DNA of 21,639 nucleotides from CAYZUE01 sp964481825 (GTDB lineage: Archaea > Hydrothermarchaeota > Hydrothermarchaeia > Hydrothermarchaeales > JALUUU01), in contig CAYZUE010000015.1 in NCBI GenBank assembly GCA_964481825.1, positions 1 to 21,639 on the forward strand. The letters are read 5' to 3'. Every line of letters begins with the position of its first letter. Within the stretch, counting starts at the first letter, position 1. Under the pieces are notes generated by a model. It worked only from the letters and a program-made list of their open reading frames with translations. It was not told where the DNA came from and searched no databases. Made by a program: the position numbers and the translations under genes. Shown piece after piece: positions 1 through 6,584 of this stretch.

Positions 1-1
1 C

Positions 2-118
2 AATGAGATTACAATTTTTGATTCTACGGGTTTAGCTATTCAAGATATTGCAACTGGCTTCCTCGTTTATACAAAAGCTGTCAATAACAATGTAGGTACG
101 GTTCTCTCCTTATTCTAG
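2..118 (+). CDS. Ornithine cyclodeaminase / alanine dehydrogenase family protein, C-terminal end (partial)
   Basis: This is the last 38 codons of a gene that enters from the left edge, ending in TAG at 116-118. The peptide runs NEITIFDSTGLAIQDIAT and then a short tail ending VLSLF. The 'ITIFDSTGLAIQDIA' stretch is typical of the C-terminal part of the ornithine cyclodeaminase/mu-crystallin family, which includes archaeal alanine dehydrogenase. Members are NAD(P)-dependent cytoplasmic enzymes acting on small amino acids or imines. The catalytic part lies outside the window, so the substrate cannot be decided. Its last 9 bases overlap the end of the convergent padR-like gene. Confidence 0.75.
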   Translation, partial: NEITIFDSTGLAIQDIATGFLVYTKAVNNNVGTVLSLF

Positions 119-409
119 TTTACTGATTAACTGTCTGAGATGTTTAAGACCATCCATCAATAATTTATCACCTTTTTTAGTTATGGTATAATACTTCTTA
201 TTTTGCTCCCATTTAGTGGAAACATACCCTCCATTTTCTAATTTATAGAGAACCACATAAGATGTAACAAGAGCCGGATGAAAATTGAATTTTTCTTGTA
301 ATTCCCTTCTAAATTCATAGGCATACATATCTCTACTTTTTAATAGCTTTAATATATAAATCCAAAGAATTTCTTTAGTAGTTTTAGATTTAAATCGATT
401 TAAGGGCAT
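110..409 (-). CDS. PadR family transcriptional regulator
   Basis: This 99-residue protein has the PadR winged-helix layout. A first helix (about residues 13-25, ILWIYILKLLKSRDMYAYEF) is followed by a helix-turn-helix in which the recognition region 'HPALVTSYVVLYKLENGGYV' (about 44-63) matches the usual PadR 'tlYpaLkrLeeeGli' segment. A beta wing follows, with KKYYTITKKGDKLL. The length is that of a minimal PadR without a large C-terminal dimerisation domain. It is divergent from ino1, and the 90 bases between them contain a near-perfect inverted repeat plus a third half-site just upstream of this gene. Control of itself and of ino1 is therefore a reasonable inference. The effector is unknown. 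Confidence 0.85.
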   Translation of the reverse strand: MPLNRFKSKTTKEILWIYILKLLKSRDMYAYEFRRELQEKFNFHPALVTSYVVLYKLENGGYVSTKWEQNKKYYTITKKGDKLLMDGLKHLRQLISKLE

Positions 410-421
410 AGCAATATATTC

Positions 422-487
422 TAACCATAAAATATTTATATCTTTTGAAATATTTTATAGTTATAAATGTTTTATAACCATAAAATA
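422..487. promoter_or_regulatory. Candidate operator with three half-sites between padR-like gene and ino1
   Basis: The arms at 451-465 (TATTTTATAGTTATA) and 473-487 (TATAACCATAAAATA) are inverted repeats with 14 of 15 positions paired and a 7-base spacer. The 13-mer TAACCATAAAATA in the right arm recurs exactly at 422-434, about 13 bases from the padR-like start codon. The element overlaps the likely TATA box of ino1 (around 461-478, ATG at 500). That is a position from which a repressor could block both promoters. Binding by the neighbouring PadR protein is inferred from location only. Confidence 0.6.
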
Positions 488-499
488 ATGATAGGGTAA

Positions 500-1582
500 A
501 TGAATAACATGGGTAAGATTAACATAGCTGTCGTAGGAGTGGGCAATTGTGCATCCTCATTAATTCAGGGTATTGAATTTTATAAAGATGTAAAAGACGA
601 AAAAAAGATACCCGGCATAATGAATAATAATTTGGGAGGATATAGAATAAAGGATATAAATATTGTAGCTGCTTTCGATATTGATGAAAATAAAGTTGGA
701 AAAGATATTAGTGAAGCTATATTTACTACACCAAATAATACTATGAAATTTATGGAAGTGCCAAAAACTGGAATAAAAGTTCAACGGGGAATGACTCACG
801 ATGGTCTTGGAAAATACCTTTCAGAAAAAATCACAAAACATCAATCTTCAACAGTAGATGTTGTTGAAGTATTGAAAGAAACTAAAACCGATATTGTTAT
901 TAACTATCTTCCAGTTGGGAGCGAATTTGCAACTAAATGGTATGTTGAAAAAACACTTGAAGCAGAATGTGGATTTATAAATTGCATCCCTGTTTTTATT
1001 GCAAAAGAGAAAAGATGGCAATCTTTATTTGAAAAAAAAGGTGTTCCAATTATTGGAGACGATATAAAAAGCCAAGTTGGAGCAACTATTGTCCATAGGG
1101 TTCTAACAAATCTTTTCCGAGATAGGGGTGTAAAAATAGAACGAACTTCTCAACTTAATGTTGGAGGTAATACTGATTTCTATAACATGCTTGAGCGTGA
1201 CCGGCTTGAATCAAAGAAAATATCAAAAACAAATGCAGTAACTTCTCAGATTGATTATCCAATAAATCCTGATAATGTCCATATTGGGCCAAGCGACTAC
1301 GTAGCTTGGTTAACCGATAGGAAATGGGCTTATATTAGACTAGAAGGAAAAAGTTTTGGGGATATGCCCCTTAATATCGAACTAAAATTGGAGGTATGGG
1401 ATTCCCCAAATAGTGCAGGCGTAGTAATAGACGCTATTAGATGTGCCAAGCTTGCTATGGATCGGGGAATATCAGGAGCCCTTGAAGCACCTTCTTCATA
1501 CTTTATGAAATCCCCACCAAAACAATACTCTGACGATGTATCCAAGGGATTGATTGACGATTTTATAACTGAAAAAAAATAA
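500..1582 (+). CDS. ino1: myo-inositol-1-phosphate synthase (archaeal/actinobacterial type)
   Basis: This 360-residue protein is predicted to convert glucose 6-phosphate to L-myo-inositol 1-phosphate, using NAD as internal redox cofactor. The product feeds archaetidylinositol lipids or inositol-based solutes. The N-terminal Rossmann loop VVGVGNCASSLIQGIEFY (about residues 11-28) is the family signature. 'GPSDYVAWL' in the catalytic domain and the C-terminal 'VVIDAIRCAKLAMDRGISGALEAPSSYFMKSPP' region (written here as family landmarks) also fit, and the length is normal for the short archaeal form. The start could be ATG 500 or the ATG at 509, which begins MGKINIAV. Neither has a strong ribosome binding site, and a TATA-like stretch lies 25-35 bases upstream, so a very short leader is likely. 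A putative operator covers the promoter. Confidence 0.92.
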   Translation: MNNMGKINIAVVGVGNCASSLIQGIEFYKDVKDEKKIPGIMNNNLGGYRIKDINIVAAFDIDENKVGKDISEAIFTTPNNTMKFMEVPKTGIKVQRGMTHDGLGKYLSEKITKHQSSTVDVVEVLKETKTDIVINYLPVGSEFATKWYVEKTLEAECGFINCIPVFIAKEKRWQSLFEKKGVPIIGDDIKSQVGATIVHRVLTNLFRDRGVKIERTSQLNVGGNTDFYNMLERDRLESKKISKTNAVTSQIDYPINPDNVHIGPSDYVAWLTDRKWAYIRLEGKSFGDMPLNIELKLEVWDSPNSAGVVIDAIRCAKLAMDRGISGALEAPSSYFMKSPPKQYSDDVSKGLIDDFITEKK

Positions 1583-1643
1583 AAAAAAAGAGGATTAGGT
1601 TAATATTGAATACCTATTTGTACCGTTTATTTCCTCTTTTTTT
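1583..1643. terminator. Bidirectional terminator hairpin
   Basis: The 12-base arms AAAAAAAGAGGA (1583-1594) and TCCTCTTTTTTT (1632-1643) are perfect inverted repeats that begin directly after the ino1 stop codon. Reading forward, the right arm ends in a U-tract for ino1. Reading in reverse, the left arm ends in a U-tract for the small minus-strand gene, whose last codons lie inside the loop and right arm. Archaeal termination depends mainly on U-tracts, so the hairpin itself may be secondary. Confidence 0.6.
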
Positions 1644-1816
1644 AGGTGTTTATATATCATGTTGTAGTAGATAAACATCCTTAGATGCGCATCTTTAACT
1701 CTATAGCCTCTGTCTTTAACTCTAGAAACTATATCATTAATTTTAAGACATTCATCATCATTAAAAACACTTAATATGACGTTTATCTTATCTGCAGCGT
1801 TACCAAATTTCTTCAT
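1595..1816 (-). CDS. Small orphan protein, possible winged-helix fold
   Basis: This is a 73-residue protein starting MKKFGNAADKINVILSVF. An ATG 48 bases further upstream is in frame, but 1816 is preferred because GGAGGGT lies just ahead of it (1821-1827, four bases before the ATG). I do not recognise the family. The visible pattern is a helix with 'KINVILSVFNDDECLKINDIVSRVKDRGY', then 'VKDAHLRMFIYYNMIYKHLKKEE' and a short strand-like end 'GTNRYSIL'. That order (helix, 'condition' helix, long recognition-like helix, short wing) would fit a compact winged helix. It sits downstream of ftsZ on the same strand, 139 bases away, and is convergent with ino1. The function is unknown. Confidence 0.65.
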   Translation of the reverse strand: MKKFGNAADKINVILSVFNDDECLKINDIVSRVKDRGYRVKDAHLRMFIYYNMIYKHLKKEEINGTNRYSILT

Positions 1817-1820
1817 CTGT

Positions 1821-1827
1821 ACCCTCC
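1821..1827 (-). promoter_or_regulatory. Strong ribosome binding site setting the start of the 73-residue orphan
   Basis: On the minus strand GGAGGGT stands four bases before ATG 1816. This Shine-Dalgarno match decides the start in favour of MKKFGN over the longer reading from 1864. Confidence 0.7.
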
Positions 1828-1920
1828 AAATTATGCATTTTGTATTCTCTAAAACTATCCCCACTTGCGCTATTACATATTGGAAAATTAAAGCACTGGT
1901 GTAAGAGATAGCTAGCCATT

Positions 1921-1947
1921 TTCTTTTAATAATTTAAAATAAAAGAA
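1921..1947 (-). terminator. Possible ftsZ terminator
   Basis: Eight-base arms TTCTTTTA (1921-1928) and TAAAAGAA (1940-1947) form an inverted repeat with an 11-base loop, 8 bases past the ftsZ stop codon. On the minus strand it contains short T-runs. The region is AT-rich, so chance pairing is possible. Confidence 0.35.
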
Positions 1948-1955
1948 TAAATGGG

Positions 1956-3122
1956 TTAGATTATATAATCTATTCCCAAATTGGCCATTATTCCCTCTGA
2001 AACTGGCTTCCTTGTCGGTGCGGTTGGAAGTCTCTTTGGACGTCTAAGATAACCAAGACTATCGGTAGACTGTCTACGTGGAACTTCGATATTTGTAGAC
2101 ATGGGCCCAACGATATCAGGTGACCTTACTCCTGTTATAATTACCATCACTCGAACCTTTCCTTTAAAGTCAGGATCGATTCTTGCACCCCATATAACAT
2201 TAGCATCATTTCTAAGGTAAGTAGTTGCAATTTCACCTATCTTAGTTGCTTCTGCTAGAGTTAAATCTGACCCACCAGTTATGTGTACCATTGCACCAAG
2301 AGCGCCGCGATAATCTACGTCTAGAAGCGGGTTTTCTACTGCATGCATTACAGCTTCTTCAGCCCTGTTCCTAGTGTCGCTCTCACCTAAACCAATCATA
2401 GCTGTTCCATTGCCTGCTGCTTCTTGCATTACAGACCGAACATCTGCAAAATCAAGATTTACCAAACTTGGTGTAGCTATAGTCTCAGTAATTCCTTTCA
2501 CCATCTTTGACATTACATCATCTGCGACAAGAAATGCTTTGTCCATAGGAATGTCAGGGACATGATCGAGTAGTTTATTGTTATCGATAACTACAACACT
2601 ATCTGCGTGTTTCTTTAATTTCATTAAAGCATCTTTAGCTCTTGGAATTCTGGCTCTTTCAATTTTGAAAGGCATGGTCACAGCGCCTACAACTACAGCA
2701 CCAGATGACTTAGCAATTTCAGCAATAACCGGTAATGCTCCTGTTCCAGTTCCACCGCCAAGACCTCCTGTAAGGAAAATGAGATCCGCACCATCTAAAA
2801 TTTCTTTTAGAGCTGGTTTGGCCTCCATGGCAGATTGTGCACCAACTTCAGGATAACCTCCGGCGCCAAGCCCTTTAGTAAGTTCATATCCGATAAGCAT
2901 TTTTTTACTAGCTTGAATCAATTCAAGATGTTGTTTATCGGTATTCACAGCTATGAGCGTAGCTCCGTTGATTCCTATGGTATTCAACCGATTAATGGTG
3001 TTGTTACCTGCTCCTCCAACTCCAAGAACAAGAATTTTAGCTTCGCCAAATCCATCAGGAATTTGAGCTTCTTGATTAGAAGTAGAAGAGTTTTCTACGA
3101 CTTGTTCATATATTGAATCCAT
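1956..3122 (-). CDS. ftsZ: Cell division protein FtsZ, archaeal FtsZ2 type
   Basis: This 388-residue tubulin-family GTPase polymerises at midcell to build the division ring. The nucleotide-binding core is intact: LGVGGAGNNTINRL (33-46), NTDKQHLELI (60-69), GLGAGG (84-89), the tubulin signature GGGTGTG (122-128), and the T7 loop NLDFADV (222-228) whose acidic residues complete GTP hydrolysis in the next subunit. 'ERARIPRAKDAL' and 'NNKLLDHVPDIP' resemble euryarchaeal FtsZ2 more than FtsZ1. After the globular part (to about 335) comes a basic linker with RRPKRLPTAPTRKP and a short hydrophobic end, NLGIDYII, a likely partner-binding peptide. The start MDSIYEQ at 3122 follows GGGGGT (3128-3133), so a longer in-frame reading upstream is rejected. 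It is divergent from the winged-helix-like gene at 3332. Confidence 0.95.
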   Translation of the reverse strand: MDSIYEQVVENSSTSNQEAQIPDGFGEAKILVLGVGGAGNNTINRLNTIGINGATLIAVNTDKQHLELIQASKKMLIGYELTKGLGAGGYPEVGAQSAMEAKPALKEILDGADLIFLTGGLGGGTGTGALPVIAEIAKSSGAVVVGAVTMPFKIERARIPRAKDALMKLKKHADSVVVIDNNKLLDHVPDIPMDKAFLVADDVMSKMVKGITETIATPSLVNLDFADVRSVMQEAAGNGTAMIGLGESDTRNRAEEAVMHAVENPLLDVDYRGALGAMVHITGGSDLTLAEATKIGEIATTYLRNDANVIWGARIDPDFKGKVRVMVIITGVRSPDIVGPMSTNIEVPRRQSTDSLGYLRRPKRLPTAPTRKPVSEGIMANLGIDYII

Positions 3123-3127
3123 TTTAA

Positions 3128-3133
3128 ACCCCC
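3128..3133 (-). promoter_or_regulatory. Ribosome binding site of ftsZ
   Basis: GGGGGT on the minus strand stands five bases before ATG 3122. It fixes the ftsZ start and excludes the 36-residue extension that would begin at 3230. Confidence 0.7.
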
Positions 3134-3157
3134 TTTTGTGAATAGGTGAACAGCATA

Positions 3158-3169
3158 CTATATATAGTT
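3158..3169 (-). promoter_or_regulatory. TATA-like box for ftsZ
   Basis: The self-complementary stretch ACTATATATAGT lies 36-47 bases ahead of the ftsZ start codon. That spacing would place transcription initiation just upstream of the ribosome binding site. Confidence 0.45.
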
Positions 3170-3235
3170 TTCTCAAATTCAATAAAAGCTGTAAAGTTAT
3201 AGATATGGTCCTAATAATGAATATTAACACTGAAC

Positions 3236-3247
3236 CTTTATATATGA
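3236..3247 (+). promoter_or_regulatory. TATA-like box for the winged-helix-like gene
   Basis: CTTTATATATGA lies about 90 bases upstream of the TTG start at 3332. A transcript starting about 25 bases downstream of it would carry a leader of roughly 65 bases. This is based on sequence resemblance only. Confidence 0.35.
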
Positions 3248-3331
3248 ATAAGCGTAAATGTATACAATCTAAGTTAATAAGAGAACTATGAATAAATCGG
3301 TTAGTAGAATAAATGTAAATGGAGTATAAGA

Positions 3332-3757
3332 TTGCATAAAAAAATAAAAATAGAATCTCAAGATGGTAAAAGTAAAAAAGTTATCCTTCTTGAAGCTTCA
3401 TCCTATACAGATGCTAAGGAGCAACTCCTTGATTTTCTTGAATATGTATTTCAAGGGGAAACTGAAAACAATAGTGATTATAATAGCGAATTTAAACCTG
3501 AATATATTCCAGATTGGTTAGGGGATTACAACTTAAAAGATCTATCACAGAAGGATAAAGTTTATTTATTGATAAAAAAGGGACACCCTAAAGATTGGGT
3601 TAGATCAACACACTTACAATCAGAATACGAAGAAGTTTATGGAGAAACCATCAAACTTAGTTCATTATCTACTTATCTATACAGGTTTTATGAACACGGG
3701 GCAGTTGACAGAAGAGGGTCACGGGCACAGAGAGAATACAAATTATTGGTTTATTAA
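3332..3757 (+). CDS. Winged-helix-like orphan protein (TTG start)
   Basis: This 141-residue protein has no family I can name. The first codon is TTG (3332), supported by GGAG at 3321-3324 with a 7-base spacer; no in-frame ATG lies upstream. Residues 1-40 (beginning HKKIKIESQDGKSKKVILLE) look like a small beta-rich domain followed by a helix. A polar acidic linker (about 45-62) leads to a C-terminal segment from DLSQKDKVYLLIKKGHPKDW to the end. That segment alternates helices ('KLSSLSTYLYRFYEHGAVDRRG') with a basic, strand-like end (SRAQREYKLL), the usual sequence pattern of a winged-helix DNA-binding domain. It is divergent from ftsZ with 209 bases between the start codons, so shared regulation is possible but unproven. 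Confidence 0.75.
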   Translation: MHKKIKIESQDGKSKKVILLEASSYTDAKEQLLDFLEYVFQGETENNSDYNSEFKPEYIPDWLGDYNLKDLSQKDKVYLLIKKGHPKDWVRSTHLQSEYEEVYGETIKLSSLSTYLYRFYEHGAVDRRGSRAQREYKLLVY

Positions 3758-4123
3758 AAGAATAATATCAATTTAGAAATGTAGGGATATTAGATTATAA
3801 TACATTATTTCAAAAAAAAATACACTTGTATTCAGTAAAGTTAATTGTGGAAGATCTATAAAGTTTAATATTTTAAATTGATTAATTTAGATGATTAATA
3901 AATAAAGTAAAAATTTTTTTTTTTAATAATAGAAAATTATGGAGTATACATATTATTAAAGAAAAATAAGAAATTTAAATTAAATTTATTCAGTAATTTA
4001 AATTGAAATCAGATAATTTATAGAAAAAAAGGTTTATTTAATATAATAATAAAACTTTCTATGTTTTATAACTAATATTAATAATTCTTATTATTAATAA
4101 TATATCCAAGTAAAATATCAAGT
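3758..4123. other. AT-rich intergenic region without visible gene
   Basis: These 366 bases lie between two convergent genes and are almost purely A/T, with a T-run around 3914-3923 and short AT inverted repeats near 4074-4095. These could serve as U-tract terminators for the upstream plus-strand gene and for the minus-strand cofE-DUF447 operon. I find no open reading frame with a ribosome binding site and no tRNA-like structure. Confidence 0.5.
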
Positions 4124-4738
4124 TTAATCACGAATATAAGGTTGTAATAATAAATTTATTTTTTCAAATTCGTCCTTTTTCATAGTTCTTTTCATAATAT
4201 TCATGTGCTCTTGAATATTTTCATATTGGCCTCTACTTAATTTAATTGCTAATTCAACTGCCGCACCTAATCCCCTATTATACCCTGTAGGATACTTTCT
4301 TATTATTACTTCATTAACTGTAGAAAATCGCATTACTGAGAATTTACTATCATTATAGGAATCAGACTTAACATATTCGTTTTTTGAATTGAGGCTGACT
4401 TCGATATATGCATTTGCTTCCTTTAAAATTGGTGCAAAAACATTTTTAGAATTTGATACTTCATAGGATTCAACTTCAGGTTCACTGCAGCCTAGCCCAT
4501 GCCCGCGGATAGTTGTTCTAAGAAAAATAAAGGGGTCATAAACCAAGTTGATTACACATCCTTTATTGCGTATGATATTTGAATGTGTATCACTTCCTAA
4601 ATGGATATTTAAAATAAAATCGTTGTTTGATGCAGTATAAACACCCATAGGTGCAGCATTAGGGCTGCGATCTTTATTATAAGTAGTAACGACGCACTCT
4701 ATTATCCTACCTTTTTCAAAACCTAACTGTTTACTCAT
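4124..4738 (-). CDS. DUF447 family protein (probable FMN-binding split-barrel)
   Basis: This 204-residue protein belongs to the archaeal DUF447 family, relatives of the flavin reductase-like split barrels. The recognisable part is 'ECVVTTYNKDRSPNAAPMGVY' near the N-terminus, matching the family's 'TTlNedGspNaAPiGv' pattern. Later 'NLVYDPFIFLRTT' and a helical C-terminal half fit as well. Its reaction is unknown; flavin binding is inferred from the fold. The start at ATG 4738 overlaps the upstream citG-like stop codon as ATGA, so the two proteins are probably made in fixed ratio. A longer reading beginning 24 bases upstream is unlikely for that reason. It is the last gene of the cofE-cofD-citG-DUF447 operon. 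Confidence 0.85.
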   Translation of the reverse strand: MSKQLGFEKGRIIECVVTTYNKDRSPNAAPMGVYTASNNDFILNIHLGSDTHSNIIRNKGCVINLVYDPFIFLRTTIRGHGLGCSEPEVESYEVSNSKNVFAPILKEANAYIEVSLNSKNEYVKSDSYNDSKFSVMRFSTVNEVIIRKYPTGYNRGLGAAVELAIKLSRGQYENIQEHMNIMKRTMKKDEFEKINLLLQPYIRD

Positions 4739-5652
4739 GGTCTTACACCATTTAAAAGACACACCATTAATGAAGACGCTGTTAAATCAGCAGTAGTTCC
4801 GGGGTTTAATGAATTATCTTTCATTCGAATTTTTTTATCAAACTTTTCAATTTCTTTAAGTGACACTCCTTCTTCGATAATTTTCTTCGCCATGAAAGAG
4901 ATTTTATTAGCTACTTTACCACCTTTTTTTTGGGAGATTAAAGAGTCTGGTACACTCGCTAATATATGCATAAATCCCGATAGAGTAGCTAAATTTAGAT
5001 TTCCTGTTTTGTTATATACTTCCATAATCTTAGGATAACCCACATCATAGGTTATATGCATTTTTCCAGTTAGTTCTTTTTGAATGGAATTTTGATTCGA
5101 AAGAGTTAGTATATCATGTAAATTTAATTTCTGGTCAATTATCTCCCTAATTGAGTTATCATCCATTACATCTAGAGTATCTACTTCCCTAAGACCTCCC
5201 GGATTTGCAAGTTGAACTGCTCTGAAAAAGTGTATGGCATCTTGAGTTGTCGCATTTCTAATAGCTTTATTTAATTCGTTTTGAACATTATTTTGATTTG
5301 TACCTTTACCCCCTAAAGCCAAGCCATAGCTAGCAGAGAGGGGTATGAGAAGAATTGAAATTCCAAGGTTTGTGTTTTTTCCATTATGCCATTTTCTACT
5401 ATCTCTAACAGCTTGCAATATTAGTTTCCCAAGATGTAGATTCCGATATTTTAATCCTTCTTTACGTATCCTAAAACCTCGTAAAGTTGCTTCCCTCGCT
5501 GCATCTCCAATTCCTATTGCACTTGCCAGAAAATGCTCGAATTTAGTATCCTGAAATTCTTTGAATCTATTAACATTCCCTGGTTTTGGATATGTGGCCT
5601 CAAGTAAGCACGCAATTTGGGCACTGTTAGATATATCCTCAATACTTATCAT
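4735..5652 (-). CDS. CitG-like triphosphoribosyl-dephospho-CoA synthase family protein
   Basis: This 305-residue protein resembles CitG, which transfers a triphosphoribosyl unit from ATP to dephospho-CoA for the citrate lyase prosthetic group. Motifs seen are LLEATYPKPGNVNRF near residue 17, GIGDAAREATLRG, 'LGISILLIPLSASYGLALGG', 'FRAVQLANPGGL' and the C-terminal NPGTTADLTASSLMVCLLNG. No citrate lyase gene is visible here, so the true substrate probably differs. Relatives in methanogens and methylotrophs are associated with C1-carrier cofactor genes. The start is placed at ATG 5652 (MISIEDI). A GTG at 5667, one base past the cofD stop, is the alternative. The stop overlaps the DUF447 start (ATGA). 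Confidence 0.8.
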   Translation of the reverse strand: MISIEDISNSAQIACLLEATYPKPGNVNRFKEFQDTKFEHFLASAIGIGDAAREATLRGFRIRKEGLKYRNLHLGKLILQAVRDSRKWHNGKNTNLGISILLIPLSASYGLALGGKGTNQNNVQNELNKAIRNATTQDAIHFFRAVQLANPGGLREVDTLDVMDDNSIREIIDQKLNLHDILTLSNQNSIQKELTGKMHITYDVGYPKIMEVYNKTGNLNLATLSGFMHILASVPDSLISQKKGGKVANKISFMAKKIIEEGVSLKEIEKFDKKIRMKDNSLNPGTTADLTASSLMVCLLNGVRP

Positions 5653-5668
5653 ATTAAATCGCCACACA

Positions 5669-6580
5669 TTAAAATAAACCTAATACATCCATTGTGAACT
5701 TTGCAAGTCTTTCCTTATCTGCTAGGTTTTTCATAAGAATATTGGTTGGAATGACCTCTAACTCATCTTTGGGCATACTTTCATTATTTTCAACAATAAA
5801 AAAATCAATGAGCCCTTTATATATGTCTGCAACACTTTTAGCTGAACAATCATATCCCTTTCCGGAAAGAAATTTGTCTGCTGGTCCGCTCACCGGATTC
5901 CCCGATATGATGGGAGAGATGGCTACCCTATTTCGTCGTGTTTGAAGACTCTCTCTCAACGTTTTAATAGAGATTATTGGTAAAATACTTGAGATGGGAT
6001 TACTAGGACCAATAATTACCCCCTCCGATTTTTGAATAGCTTTTAAAGCTCCTTTAGATGTTCTAGCTTGCTCAATCCCATTAAAAGAGACTCCAGAAAT
6101 ATTTGGTTTTCCACGACAATTTATAAGATATTCATGGAAACTCATTTGGCCTTGAGACGTGTGGATAACAGTTTCGACAGGATCATCACTCATTGGGAAT
6201 ACTCTACTTTTAATACCAAGATATTTTGCTTGTTGAGAAATCACATCAGATAAGGAAACACCCTTCTTCATCATATTACCCCTCTGGATATGGGTAGCCC
6301 TGTCTAAATCGCCTATCTTAAGTAATTCATTATATCCTAATGTAAGGAGACGATGATGAGTATGATGTGTATCATCTTTAATACCGTGCCAAGTTCTTTC
6401 ATCGATTATGCCACTGAGGGTGTATAGAACAGTGTCAACATCGGGGGAAAAATAACCATGAGAAAGCCAATGATCTTCTGCAGTATTTACAATAACAGAT
6501 ATTTCTTTGGGATGAAGTATTTCCATAAGCCCTTGAAGAAGCTTCGGTGTACCTGTTCCCCCAGATAAAATAACTATCAT
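5669..6580 (-). CDS. cofD: 2-phospho-L-lactate transferase (F420 biosynthesis)
   Basis: This 303-residue enzyme joins the phospholactyl group from an activated (guanylylated) lactyl phosphate to the deazaflavin Fo, giving F420-0. The N-terminal IVILSGGTGTPKLLQGL is the nucleotide-binding loop. 'NTAEDHWLSHGYFSPDVDTVLYTLSGI' (about residues 32-58) is the hallmark CofD region, followed by 'RATHIQRG', 'GVIIGPSNPISSILPI' and GNPVSGPADKFL. All are where family members have them, and the length is normal. The start at 6580 is preceded by AGGTGA (6585-6590), which contains the cofE stop codon, so an in-frame extension to 6640 is rejected. Translational coupling with cofE is likely. Confidence 0.93.
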   Translation of the reverse strand: MIVILSGGTGTPKLLQGLMEILHPKEISVIVNTAEDHWLSHGYFSPDVDTVLYTLSGIIDERTWHGIKDDTHHTHHRLLTLGYNELLKIGDLDRATHIQRGNMMKKGVSLSDVISQQAKYLGIKSRVFPMSDDPVETVIHTSQGQMSFHEYLINCRGKPNISGVSFNGIEQARTSKGALKAIQKSEGVIIGPSNPISSILPIISIKTLRESLQTRRNRVAISPIISGNPVSGPADKFLSGKGYDCSAKSVADIYKGLIDFFIVENNESMPKDELEVIPTNILMKNLADKERLAKFTMDVLGLF

Positions 6581-6584
6581 AAAA

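Noticed and set aside
3123..3230. Longer N-terminus of FtsZ reaching to 3230
   Set aside because: The extra 36 residues are hydrophobic and unlike FtsZ, and GGGGGT fixes the start at 3122.
4074..4095. AT-only inverted repeat after the DUF447 gene
   Set aside because: It consists almost only of A and T in an AT-rich stretch, so pairing is expected by chance; possibly a terminator but not supported as a separate feature.
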